A DNA stretch of 64,000 nucleotides, taken from assembly GCA_963772825.1 (NCBI GenBank), contig CAVYYX010000015.1, positions 186,001 through 250,000 on the forward strand, written 5' to 3'. Of this stretch, positions 34,418 through 41,674 are shown piece by piece (position 1 is the stretch's first letter; every line of letters starts with the position of its first letter). Under the pieces are notes generated by a model that saw only the letters and a program-made list of their open reading frames with translations, did no database searches and was not told where the DNA came from. The position numbers and the translations under genes are program-made. Source of the DNA: Desertimonas sp963772825. GTDB taxonomy: Bacteria > Actinomycetota > Acidimicrobiia > Acidimicrobiales > Ilumatobacteraceae.

Positions 34418-34425
34418 TCGCGATC

Positions 34426-34560
34426 TCACGTCCAGGGCTTGACCTCGTCGGGCAGCTCGGCCGTCGCCCGGCGACCGCGACGGATGACGTACGCCGCGTA
34501 GGTGGCGATGGCGCCGAACGTGACGGCGTACGCAGTGAAGATGAACCCCGCGTCCTGCAT
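34426..34560 (-). CDS. ccmD: CcmD-like small membrane protein
   Basis: 44 residues: MQDAGFIFTAYAVTFGAIAT continues into one transmembrane helix and a basic stretch, IRRGRRATAELPDEVKPW. Size, single helix, basic end and position between ccmC and ccmE identify it as CcmD, which tethers CcmE to the CcmABC complex. The ATG overlaps the ccmC stop (TGATG). Confidence 0.8.
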   Translation of the reverse strand: MQDAGFIFTAYAVTFGAIATYAAYVIRRGRRATAELPDEVKPWT

Positions 34561-35300
34561 CAGACGAGTGCCTCCTGTTGCCGCTCGACGATCGCCACGT
34601 CGAGACCGGCCTCGTCGAGCAGGTCCTCGGCGGTCAGGGCCCGTTGGCGGTGAATCACGAGCCAGGCGTACACGACGGTGAAGGCGACGATCCCGAGCAA
34701 CAGCGTGAACAACATCAGCCCGTCGAGCTCGACGTCGCCATCCGGGCGCAACACGGTGGCGTCCTGGTGCAGCCCTCGCCACAGCTTGACACTGAAATGG
34801 ACGAGCGGGATCTCCAACACGGCGAGCAGCGCCAGCACGCCACTGCGCCGAGCTCGCTGGTCGGGCGTCCCGCCGAGCCGGCGGACGGCGAGGTAGCCGA
34901 TGTAGGTGACGAAGAGGAACGCGGTCGTCGTCAGCCGAGCGTCCCAGCGCCAGAACACGCCCCACGTCAGTCGTCCCCACAGCATGCCGACGAACAGGGT
35001 GATCGCCATGAACAACACGCCGACCTCGGCACTCGCCCCCGCCAAGCGATCCCACCCGAGGGCGTGCTGCTTCGGGAACAGATAGAGCGCCGACGCCAAC
35101 GCAGTCACGGCGAATGCCAGGTAGGCAACCCACGCCGTGGGGGCATGGAGGTAGAGCATGCGCACGGACTCGCCCTGGCTCTGGTCGGCGGGCGTGAGCA
35201 CGAGTCCGAACAGCACGACCCCGGCCAAGCCGACGACTGCGGCGATGCCGAGCAGTCGCGTCGCTGGGGTCGCCGTTGTCGCCGTCGGTGCGCCGCTCAC
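34560..35300 (-). CDS. ccmC: CcmC heme exporter permease
   Basis: 246 residues from a GTG (VSGAPTATTATPATRLLG) with six transmembrane segments. VRMLYLHAPTAWVAYLAF and the WWD-type loop GVFWRWDARLTTTAF are the CcmC signature; VHFSVKLWRGLHQD holds the second conserved His. It handles heme for CcmE on the outer face of the membrane. The frame continues upstream to 36170 only as antisense-like sequence within ccmB. Confidence 0.92.
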   Translation of the reverse strand: MSGAPTATTATPATRLLGIAAVVGLAGVVLFGLVLTPADQSQGESVRMLYLHAPTAWVAYLAFAVTALASALYLFPKQHALGWDRLAGASAEVGVLFMAITLFVGMLWGRLTWGVFWRWDARLTTTAFLFVTYIGYLAVRRLGGTPDQRARRSGVLALLAVLEIPLVHFSVKLWRGLHQDATVLRPDGDVELDGLMLFTLLLGIVAFTVVYAWLVIHRQRALTAEDLLDEAGLDVAIVERQQEALV

Positions 35301-35317
35301 GTCGTCGGTCCTCGCTC

Positions 35318-36004
35318 TCACATCTCGTCTTCGATGAGCGGACCGAACGCCAGCGTGCCTCCGGCGCCGAAGACGACGGCGAACACAGCGACGAGCCCTG
35401 TCCAGGGCCAGCCGTCCGTGACCGCTTGCTTGGCGCCGAGCGCTGCTTCGACCGCTCGGGTTGCTCCGATCAGAACCGGCGCCACCACTGGCAACAGGAG
35501 CAGCGGGAGCAGTGTTTCCCGCCCTCGGGCACCAGCGGCGAGGCCGCCGTAGAGCGTACCAACGGTCGCCAGCGCCACCGTCGTCGCCAGCCAGGTGACG
35601 ACGAGCAGGGCGACCCCGGACGGCACGACCTCGGCGTTGTAGAGCACCACGGCAAGCACCAACAGCACGGCCTGCAGGACGGCAAGCTCGACCGCCAGCG
35701 CCCCGGCCTTGCCCCAGAACAATGCCGATGGCCGGATCCCTGCGATGTGCAGGGCGTCGAGCGCGCCATCCTCGCGTTCGACGACGAACGCGCGCTGGAC
35801 GAGCAACAACAGCGAGAACATCGTCGCCAGCACGATGAGCCCCGGGGAAATCCGCCGCATCAGCGAGGTGTCGTCGATGGCGAACCCGAACATCACCATC
35901 ACGACGGCGGCGAACGGCAGCACCTGGTTGAGCGCGACCCGGCTTCGCCACTCGACGAGCAGGTCGCGCCGGGCGATCAGCCACGCCGAGTCGAGCCAGC
36001 TCAC
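35318..36004 (-). CDS. ccmB: CcmB heme exporter permease
   Basis: 228 residues; the GTG start (VSWLDSAWLIARRDLLVEWR) overlaps the ccmA stop (GTGA). Six transmembrane helices are visible, with the family regions LLLLVQRAFVVEREDGALDAL near residue 75 and LPLLLLPVVAPVLIGATRA near residue 170. It is the membrane partner of the CcmA ATPase. Confidence 0.9.
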   Translation of the reverse strand: MSWLDSAWLIARRDLLVEWRSRVALNQVLPFAAVVMVMFGFAIDDTSLMRRISPGLIVLATMFSLLLLVQRAFVVEREDGALDALHIAGIRPSALFWGKAGALAVELAVLQAVLLVLAVVLYNAEVVPSGVALLVVTWLATTVALATVGTLYGGLAAGARGRETLLPLLLLPVVAPVLIGATRAVEAALGAKQAVTDGWPWTGLVAVFAVVFGAGGTLAFGPLIEDEM

Positions 36005-36642
36005 GCAGCGGCCGATCGCACGATTCCCCCGGCGAGGTCGACGACGCGCGACGCCAACGGCCTGGCCCGGTCGGACTCGTGGCTGGCGACCACCACCGTG
36101 ACCCCCGCGCCGGCGGCCTGGCGGATGATCGCGTCGAGCGTGTCGCGCCCGACGGCGTCGAGACCCGCATGCGGCTCGTCGAGCAGCCACAACTCGGCGC
36201 GGCGAACGACCAGGCAGGCGAGGGCGGTACGCCGCTGCTGGCCCGCCGACAGCCGGCGCACCGGGACTGACGCCAGTCGTCCGGCCAGTCCGAGTTGCTC
36301 GATGGCGACGGTCCGCTCGTGGACCGTCGCCGCGACGGTCGATCCCCAGAACGCCACGTTCTCGTCGACCGTCAGGTCGAGGTACAGGCCGTTGCGGTGA
36401 CCGAGGACGCCCACGAGCGGCCGGAGCTGCTGGCGATCGGTGGCCAGGTCGCAGCCGAGCACGACCCCGCGGCCGCGGGCGAGCGGAACGAGCCCGGCGC
36501 ACAGTCGCAGCAACGTCGTCTTGCCCGCCCCGTTGGGGCCGCGCAACCACACGATCTCGCCGCGACCCACGGTGAGCGTGACGCCGGCGACGGCAGGAAA
36601 GCGACCGAGCACGGCGACGGCATCGTCGAGTTCGATCACCAT
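36001..36642 (-). CDS. ccmA: CcmA ABC transporter ATPase
   Basis: 213 residues. Walker A LRGPNGAGKTTLLRLCAGL at about residue 34, signature LSAGQQRRTALA at about 130, Walker B LWLLDEPHAGLD at about 150 and the switch His in VVASHESDR. The CcmAB ATPase releases holo-CcmE from CcmC rather than simply exporting heme. It is the first gene of the ccmABCDEFGHI operon. Confidence 0.93.
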   Translation of the reverse strand: MVIELDDAVAVLGRFPAVAGVTLTVGRGEIVWLRGPNGAGKTTLLRLCAGLVPLARGRGVVLGCDLATDRQQLRPLVGVLGHRNGLYLDLTVDENVAFWGSTVAATVHERTVAIEQLGLAGRLASVPVRRLSAGQQRRTALACLVVRRAELWLLDEPHAGLDAVGRDTLDAIIRQAAGAGVTVVVASHESDRARPLASRVVDLAGGIVRSAAA

Positions 36643-36652
36643 CGTGTGGGCG

Positions 36653-36658
36653 ACGCTA
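36653..36658 (-). promoter_or_regulatory. possible -10 box of the ccm operon
   Basis: On the minus strand TAGCGT ends 10 bases before the ATG of ccmA. The spacing is slightly longer than at most other genes here; transcription could also read through from the upstream beta-propeller gene. Confidence 0.3.
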
Positions 36659-36678
36659 GCGGCGCCGTTGCGGCGATC

Positions 36679-37992
36679 TCAGCCGAGATGGCCGGCCAAC
36701 GCCACCGAGCCGGTCGCGTCCCGCTCGGCGGTGACGAGGCCACCGTCGACCGAGCCGAGGACGTCCCGGTCGAGTCCGAGATCGAGTGTCCAAGCCGGTT
36801 GCAACGAGGCCATGTCGAGGGCCGTGACGACACCGAAAGCGGGATCCTGGAAGTACAGCTTCCCGGAGGCGAACCACGGCCACCCAGCTGGAGCGTCACC
36901 GCTGCTCACCTCGATGCTTCCCGATCCGGCGTCGATGACCTGGAGCGTCCCGCCGGACGTCCTGCTGAGCAGCAGCTGCCGACCGTCGCTGCGCCACATC
37001 GTCAGTCCACCCGGCTTGTGATATGGACGGGTCCAGCGGATCGAGCCCGTGGCCAGATCGATGGCGACAAGCCGGCCTTCGAGGTCCGGATCGTTGTTGC
37101 CCCCGTACAGCGCCCCGTCGAGGCCGAGCGGCCAGGCTCCGGAGTTTCCGATCAGCGGGACGGTGGTGGTCCAGCGCTGAGCACCGGTGGCGCGATCGAA
37201 TCCGGTCAGTGAATCCTCCTGACCGTCCTCGTCGTGCGACAGCATCACGATGTCGCCAAGGGCGGTGGCGATCGCTCCCGGCGGCCGCTCCAGCTCCCAC
37301 AGCGGTTCGCCCGTTGCCGGATCGATGAGCCCAAAGCTGGCGTCGGACCCCGCAGCCGCCTCGGCGTGGAAGACGAGCGAGCCTGGGAAGACGGTGATCG
37401 GCGCATCGACGCGCCACACCGTGGCCCCATCCGCCGCGTTGACGGCGACCGACTGTGCGGGAGTCGACACGATCACCAGCGGAGCGAACGGCTGCACGAA
37501 CGGGAGGGCGTCGAACCCGTCCGCTTCCCAGATCGGCTGACCCGTGCCGGCCTCAAGAATCGTGACCACCCTGGAACCGTCGGGCGCCTCGGCCGCAGCG
37601 ACAACGATCGAGCCGGCCGCATCGACCGCGAGCTGCACCTCGCCAGTTCCGTCGACCTCGCTGCGCCAGTCGTCGTCGCCAGTGGCCGTATCGATTCGAC
37701 GCACCGTGGTTCTACCGTCGGAAGGCGCGGCCCGCGTGGCCGGGGAACGCAGCGACGGCTCGGCGACGACAACCACTGCGGACTGGACCGCGTAGGTGGC
37801 ATCGCCGGACAGGTCGCGCTGCCACGATTCTCGTGGCGTCCCGGACGCCGCGGCGGCCAGCGGGAGCCAGCCGTCGGTTCCGCTCCACCCTTCGTTCACT
37901 GGTTCCGGTGCGGTGACAGCGTGGGCGAGCGTGGGCATGACCATCACGGACCCCACGATCGCCACGCCGACGAATCGGCCGAGGCAGACCAT
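36679..37992 (-). CDS. exported PQQ-like beta-propeller repeat protein
   Basis: 437 residues from MVCLGRFVGVAIVGSVMVMP, a signal peptide ending near AHA. The rest consists of about seven repeats with W-x-x-(D/E) or similar ends, such as DTATGDDDWRSEVDGTGEV, EAGTGQPIWEADG, DPATGEPLWELE, DRATGAQRWTTTVP and DLATGSIRWTRPYH. This is the PQQ/BamB-like propeller fold; there is no evidence for PQQ binding. The frame is open to 38049, but that start would overlap the divergent sortase. The ccm operon begins 36 bases downstream. Confidence 0.8.
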   Translation of the reverse strand: MVCLGRFVGVAIVGSVMVMPTLAHAVTAPEPVNEGWSGTDGWLPLAAAASGTPRESWQRDLSGDATYAVQSAVVVVAEPSLRSPATRAAPSDGRTTVRRIDTATGDDDWRSEVDGTGEVQLAVDAAGSIVVAAAEAPDGSRVVTILEAGTGQPIWEADGFDALPFVQPFAPLVIVSTPAQSVAVNAADGATVWRVDAPITVFPGSLVFHAEAAAGSDASFGLIDPATGEPLWELERPPGAIATALGDIVMLSHDEDGQEDSLTGFDRATGAQRWTTTVPLIGNSGAWPLGLDGALYGGNNDPDLEGRLVAIDLATGSIRWTRPYHKPGGLTMWRSDGRQLLLSRTSGGTLQVIDAGSGSIEVSSGDAPAGWPWFASGKLYFQDPAFGVVTALDMASLQPAWTLDLGLDRDVLGSVDGGLVTAERDATGSVALAGHLG

Positions 37993-38021
37993 CTCGACAG
38001 TCTTGCCGAAGCGTTCCCCGC

Positions 38022-38027
38022 TACGTT
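38022..38027 (+). promoter_or_regulatory. putative -10 box of the sortase gene
   Basis: TACGTT ends 9 bases before the ATG at 38037. Confidence 0.35.
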
Positions 38028-38036
38028 GTCGCGCCG

Positions 38037-39359
38037 ATGGGCGGCTCACGTTGGGATCGAGACCCGCCCAATCGTGATGTGCGCTGGTTCGTGCGACTGT
38101 TCGGCAAGACGCTGATCATCGTCGGCCTGCTGATGTTCGGCTTCGTCGCCTACCAACTGTGGGGCACGGGCATCGAGTACTCGCGAGCCCAGGACCGCGC
38201 CGAGAACCAGTTCGAGGAACTACTCGAGCGAACCGAGCAATCGACGACCACCGCGTCGCCGACGACGAGCACCGTGCCGACGACGACCACCGATGACGCC
38301 GCGACAACGACCGGCGTTTCGACGACGACCGCGGCGTCGACCACCACGTCCAGCACGACCACGTCGACGGTCGCTCCGACCACGACGTCGACCGTGGCGG
38401 CCGTCGACATCGCTGCCCTCGGCATCGAGAACGGCGAGTCGATCGCCCGCCTGGAGATCCCGCGGATGGGCCTCGACGACTACGTCGTCGCCGGGGTCGG
38501 CCGCGAGGACCTCAAGAAGGGACCCGGCCACTACCCCCAGACGCCGATGCCAGGTCAACTCGGGAACAGCGCGATCGCCGGGCACCGCACGACCTATGGC
38601 GGGCCGTTCCTCGAGATCGACGAGATCGAGGCCGGCGACGAGATCGTCATCACCACGCCGTACGGACGCTTCGTCTACCGAGCGACGACCACCGAGATCG
38701 TTGGGCCCGAGGCCTGGGAGGTCATCGCGACGACCGACCCGACGATCGCCACCTTGACGTTGACGTCGTGCCACCCGGTGGGGACGGCGTCGGAGCGAAT
38801 CATCGTCCACGCTGAGCTCGACGTTGCCCAGTCCGATGCGCCGACAGCGCCGGTGTTCAACTACGGCCGCGACGCTGTGGCCGACGCCGCGGGCGAGCTT
38901 CCCGGGGAGAACGCTCCAGACCCGACGACGACGGCAGCGTCGACCAGCACTCCGTCGACAACCAGCACGCCGTCGACCGCCCCCACGCCTGAATCGACAT
39001 CGACAACGTCAACGACGTCGACATCGACGACCGTGCCGTTGGTCGAGTCGTTGCCGGCGGACACCTTGTACTCGGTGCTTCCGGGCGGCGGCACGATCGG
39101 CGACGACGGAGGGGCGACGGGCGGCGACGGGGAAGCCGCCGAGGACGCCTTCAGCAACCATTGGTTCTCCGACTCGGATGCGTGGCCACAGGTCGCCCTG
39201 TGGGGAATCGTCGCCACCGCCTTCGTCGTCGGCGGCTACTTGCTCGCCAAGCGCTTCCGCAACGGCTGGATCGGCCTCGCCGCCGCAGCGGCGCCCTTCG
39301 TCGTCGCCCTCTACTTCTTCTACCAGAACGTCAACCGGCTCCTGCCGGCCGCGCTCTAG
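38037..39359 (+). CDS. class E-type sortase with long Thr-rich linkers
   Basis: 440 residues. One transmembrane helix (GKTLIIVGLLMFGFVAYQLW, about 24-43) and a Thr/Ser-rich stalk (about 68-125) precede the sortase domain: LEIPRMGLDDYVV, catalytic His in AIAGHRTTYGGPF, catalytic Cys in LTLTSCHPVGTASERIIVHA with the following Arg. A second Thr/Ser-rich linker and two C-terminal hydrophobic segments follow, which is more than the usual sortase length of about 250. It would attach surface proteins to peptidoglycan; no LPxTG/LAxTG substrate is encoded in the window. Confidence 0.9.
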   Translation: MGGSRWDRDPPNRDVRWFVRLFGKTLIIVGLLMFGFVAYQLWGTGIEYSRAQDRAENQFEELLERTEQSTTTASPTTSTVPTTTTDDAATTTGVSTTTAASTTTSSTTTSTVAPTTTSTVAAVDIAALGIENGESIARLEIPRMGLDDYVVAGVGREDLKKGPGHYPQTPMPGQLGNSAIAGHRTTYGGPFLEIDEIEAGDEIVITTPYGRFVYRATTTEIVGPEAWEVIATTDPTIATLTLTSCHPVGTASERIIVHAELDVAQSDAPTAPVFNYGRDAVADAAGELPGENAPDPTTTAASTSTPSTTSTPSTAPTPESTSTTSTTSTSTTVPLVESLPADTLYSVLPGGGTIGDDGGATGGDGEAAEDAFSNHWFSDSDAWPQVALWGIVATAFVVGGYLLAKRFRNGWIGLAAAAAPFVVALYFFYQNVNRLLPAAL

Positions 39360-39541
39360 GAGGACTTTCGCGGCTCGTTCACCCGTGCCGACACCTTCTC
39401 GACGCCTGTCAAGCGTTGCTCGAGCAGCCGGCGGCGGTCGCTGCCGTGCTGGGCCGGCTCGGCCCTCTTGGCGGGACACGAGGGCGGCCGTCAACGAGTT
39501 GGCGAGGATCGTCGGCGGATGCCGATGATTGGACACCCGCC

Positions 39542-39575
39542 AGCGGCCCCGCGTCCCGCCGGACGCGGGGCCGCT
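39542..39575. terminator. 15-bp perfect hairpin downstream of sortase
   Basis: agcggccccgcgtcc (39542-39556) pairs exactly with ggacgcggggccgct (39561-39575) around a cgcc tetraloop. It is a very stable stem; no U-tract follows. Confidence 0.65.
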
Positions 39576-39594
39576 CACCTACTGTGTCGGCAGG

Positions 39595-39738
39595 ATGGCT
39601 CTTTCTACCACACGTCAGAGTCAAAGCGGCCGATGGCGGCGCAACCACGACGAATCCGTCGAAATGCTGGGCCGTTGGCGTGACGTGGGACCCTCCGCCT
39701 GGTCCCACCACGCCGCCTTACGGGATTATGTCACGTAA
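39595..39738 (+). CDS. doubtful small protein, 47 residues
   Basis: The ATG 19 bases after the hairpin opens MALSTTRQSQSGRWRRNHDE and continues to ALRDYVT. It is basic at the start, with three Trp. There is only a weak ribosome site (ggcagg), and no similarity is recognised. Listed because it is the best frame in a long non-coding stretch. Confidence 0.2.
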   Translation: MALSTTRQSQSGRWRRNHDESVEMLGRWRDVGPSAWSHHAALRDYVT

Positions 39739-40101
39739 ACGTATTCGGTGACGTTTTGGAACAGAGCTAGTCGCGTGCCACCCTGTCCGGCGGGTTGAAC
39801 CGGTGCCGTTCGACGCCTGGGGTTCCGCCGCCTCAAGGTCGCCGGCACCGGTTCCCCACCTCTCCCTGGGGAGATCCGGACGGTGCCGATTTGATTCCCG
39901 ATCGTCGCGTCAGCCAGACGCGCCGGTGCGCGCTCGAGGACGGACGCTGGAGAAGGTCAGGCGGCGTCTGGGGTGGGTTCGCCGTGCACGACGGAGTGGC
40001 CGGCGGGTAGGACACCGTGTCGCTAGCCGTCGAGTTGACCTCGACGATGACGGTCAGTGCCTTCGAACTGTTGATCCGCAATTGCCTACGCTCGGGCGCC
40101 G

Positions 40102-40371
40102 ATGTCTACGCCGGGCGCCGACGACGATCCCGTAAGGCGCCGTCGAGCGACTGCCCAACGGATCGCCCGACTCGCCAGCCGTGCCGGGTACGCCCTGATC
40201 GCCACCGCCGTCGTCGTCTTCTTCGTCGCCCTCGCCACCGACTTCAACGCCACGATGGCGACGATCATCACCGTCGCCTTGGTCGCTGGGTGCGTGTTGC
40301 TGGCACCGGCGATCGTCGTCGGCTACGCGGTGAAGGCTGCCGAGCGGGACGACGTCGAGCACGGTTTCTGA
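40102..40371 (+). CDS. small two-helix membrane protein
   Basis: 89 residues. A basic N-terminus (DDPVRRRRATAQRIARLASR) is followed by two hydrophobic helices, YALIATAVVVFFVALATDF and MATIITVALVAGCVLLAPAIVVGYAV, and an acidic end. The function is unknown; similar short proteins are common in actinobacteria. A TACGCT box (40087-40092) ends 9 bases before the ATG. Confidence 0.75.
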   Translation: MSTPGADDDPVRRRRATAQRIARLASRAGYALIATAVVVFFVALATDFNATMATIITVALVAGCVLLAPAIVVGYAVKAAERDDVEHGF

Positions 40372-40398
40372 CCGCGCCGAGCCCGCGGGACCGGTTGT

Positions 40399-40404
40399 TA
40401 CCCT
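40399..40404 (+). promoter_or_regulatory. putative -10 box of the TetR gene
   Basis: TACCCT ends 9 bases before the ATG at 40414; no ribosome site is present. Confidence 0.35.
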
Positions 40405-40413
40405 TCGGTAGTC

Positions 40414-41010
40414 ATGTCGTCTCGACTGTCCGCCAGCGCTCGCCGTCAGCAGTTGCTCGACGTCGCCCTCGTCAGCTTCGCCTCCAACGGCTACCACGAG
40501 ACGTCGATGAACGACATCGCCGATGCCGCCGGCGTCACCAAGCCGGTGCTCTATCAGCACTTCGAGTCAAAGCGCGACCTGTACCAGGCGCTCCTCGACG
40601 ACGTCGGTGACCGCATGGTCGCCACGATCACCGAAGCCACGAGCGGGGTGACGAGCGGACGCGAGCAGACCGAACGAGGCTTCGCCGCCTACTTCCGCTG
40701 GGTGGCCGAGCATCGTGACGCCTTCGTCCTGCTCTACGGCGGGGCATCGCGCCAGGACGCCGAGTTCTCAACGGCTGTGCGCAAGGTGACCGCCGAGGCG
40801 GCGACGGCGATCGCCCCACTGATCGATGCCGGCATCGATCCGGAGCACCAGCTCACCCTCGCCCACGCCATCGTCGGCCTGTCCGAGGGCGCCAGCCGCC
40901 GGCTCGTCGAACGCGGCGGCGAGTTCGACCCCGACGAGGTCGCCGGCCAGCTCAGCGCGTTCGCCTGGGCCGGCCTGCGCGGCATCCATCAGCCCGTCGC
41001 CGCGTCCTGA
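40414..41010 (+). CDS. TetR family transcriptional regulator
   Basis: 198 residues. The N-terminal helix-turn-helix is complete: RRQQLLDVALVSFASNGYHE then TSMNDIADAAGVTKPVLYQHF and ESKRDLYQALLDDV. The C-terminal ligand/dimer domain (about 75-195) is divergent, so the inducer is unknown. Neighbouring genes give no clear target. Confidence 0.9.
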   Translation: MSSRLSASARRQQLLDVALVSFASNGYHETSMNDIADAAGVTKPVLYQHFESKRDLYQALLDDVGDRMVATITEATSGVTSGREQTERGFAAYFRWVAEHRDAFVLLYGGASRQDAEFSTAVRKVTAEAATAIAPLIDAGIDPEHQLTLAHAIVGLSEGASRRLVERGGEFDPDEVAGQLSAFAWAGLRGIHQPVAAS

Positions 41011-41032
41011 CCGCACCGCCGTGGGGGGCGCG

Positions 41033-41458
41033 CTACTCGAGCTTGGCGTAGTCCGTCGTGTACCACCGCTGTGGCGAGAGGCGGACCATCACGTGATCAT
41101 CGCCTGCCGTGGACTCGACGTACCCCCTGGCGAACCTCTCGTCGACATACCGCATCGCCATCTCCAGCCGGAACTCCTCGGTCGACGGCTCGATCGTCAC
41201 GGGGCCATCGACGCTGACGTAGGCGTGTGGCAGCGCCTCGCGCTGCGCGCACAGCGTCGCTCGCCCGGCCGACTGCATCAAGCGGTACTTCCTCGTCGAC
41301 GTGTCGGTGCTGATCAACACGTCGCCGCCGGCCTCGTAGAGGTACCACACCGGTGTCGCCACCGGCGGGCCGTCCACCGACTCCACGGCGAGAACTCCGA
41401 CGTGCACGGCGGCGAGGAACGCCTCGCGCTCGGCTTGGCTCATCGAGAGGGCGGTCAT
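41033..41458 (-). CDS. pyridoxamine 5'-phosphate oxidase-like (PPOX) protein
   Basis: 141 residues. The split-barrel fold is seen in LAAVHVGVLAVESVDGPPVATPVWYLYEAG, DVLISTDTSTRKYRLMQSAG and HAYVSVDGPVTIEP, followed by the helix with MAMRYVDERFARGYVE. Actinobacterial members bind FMN or F420 and are deazaflavin-dependent reductases, oxidases or heme-binding proteins; which applies cannot be told. Its ATG overlaps the stop of an antitoxin-like gene (ATGA). Confidence 0.85.
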   Translation of the reverse strand: MTALSMSQAEREAFLAAVHVGVLAVESVDGPPVATPVWYLYEAGGDVLISTDTSTRKYRLMQSAGRATLCAQREALPHAYVSVDGPVTIEPSTEEFRLEMAMRYVDERFARGYVESTAGDDHVMVRLSPQRWYTTDYAKLE

Positions 41459-41664
41459 GCGCCCATCGTGCCAGCCGGCCGCACGCTCACCACAAGGTGA
41501 TTCGGCGCCATGGCGACGATCAATCGGTCGGCGGGCCGCGCTGGACCGAGCCTGGCAACCGTCCGGACGTGTTTGGTGATCTCGACTTCGTCCCCGGCCG
41601 CGACTTCGTCGAGCAGGGCGAGGATTGTCGCCTTCGCCTCGGTAGCGGTCAGTTTTCTGGTCAT
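41455..41664 (-). CDS. Phd/YefM-type antitoxin-like protein without partner toxin
   Basis: 69 residues. MTRKLTATEAKATILALLDE, then VAAGDEVEITKHVRTVARLG is the classical Phd/YefM DNA-binding half. The C-terminal part (PADRLIVAMAPNHLVVSVRP) does not resemble a usual toxin-binding tail. The next gene in the same direction is the PPOX gene, overlapping by 4 bases, not a PIN or RelE-type toxin. An earlier start at 41688 is possible. Confidence 0.7.
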   Translation of the reverse strand: MTRKLTATEAKATILALLDEVAAGDEVEITKHVRTVARLGPARPADRLIVAMAPNHLVVSVRPAGTMGA

Positions 41665-41674
41665 CGAGTCATAG

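Larger units (their letters stand above)
39360..40101 (+). other. 742-base intergenic region with little coding
   Basis: Between the sortase and a small membrane protein gene, both on the plus strand. It contains one strong hairpin (39542-39575), a doubtful 47-residue frame (39595-39738), and otherwise nothing recognised. No tRNA cloverleaf or tandem repeat was found by eye. The stretch about 39720-39770 is visibly richer in A/T than its surroundings and could hold a promoter for an unannotated RNA. Confidence 0.6.

Noticed and set aside
38031..38049. Start of the beta-propeller gene at 38049
   Set aside because: It would overlap the divergent sortase start, and the signal peptide begins naturally at the ATG at 37992.
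38037..39359. The Thr/Ser-rich segments of the sortase as independent repeats or a CRISPR-like array
   Set aside because: They are low-complexity Thr codons without regular spacers and lie inside a coherent sortase reading frame.
39741..39900. Possible tRNA around 39780-39860 because of a gttcga-like segment
   Set aside because: No acceptor stem, anticodon arm or T-arm could be paired.
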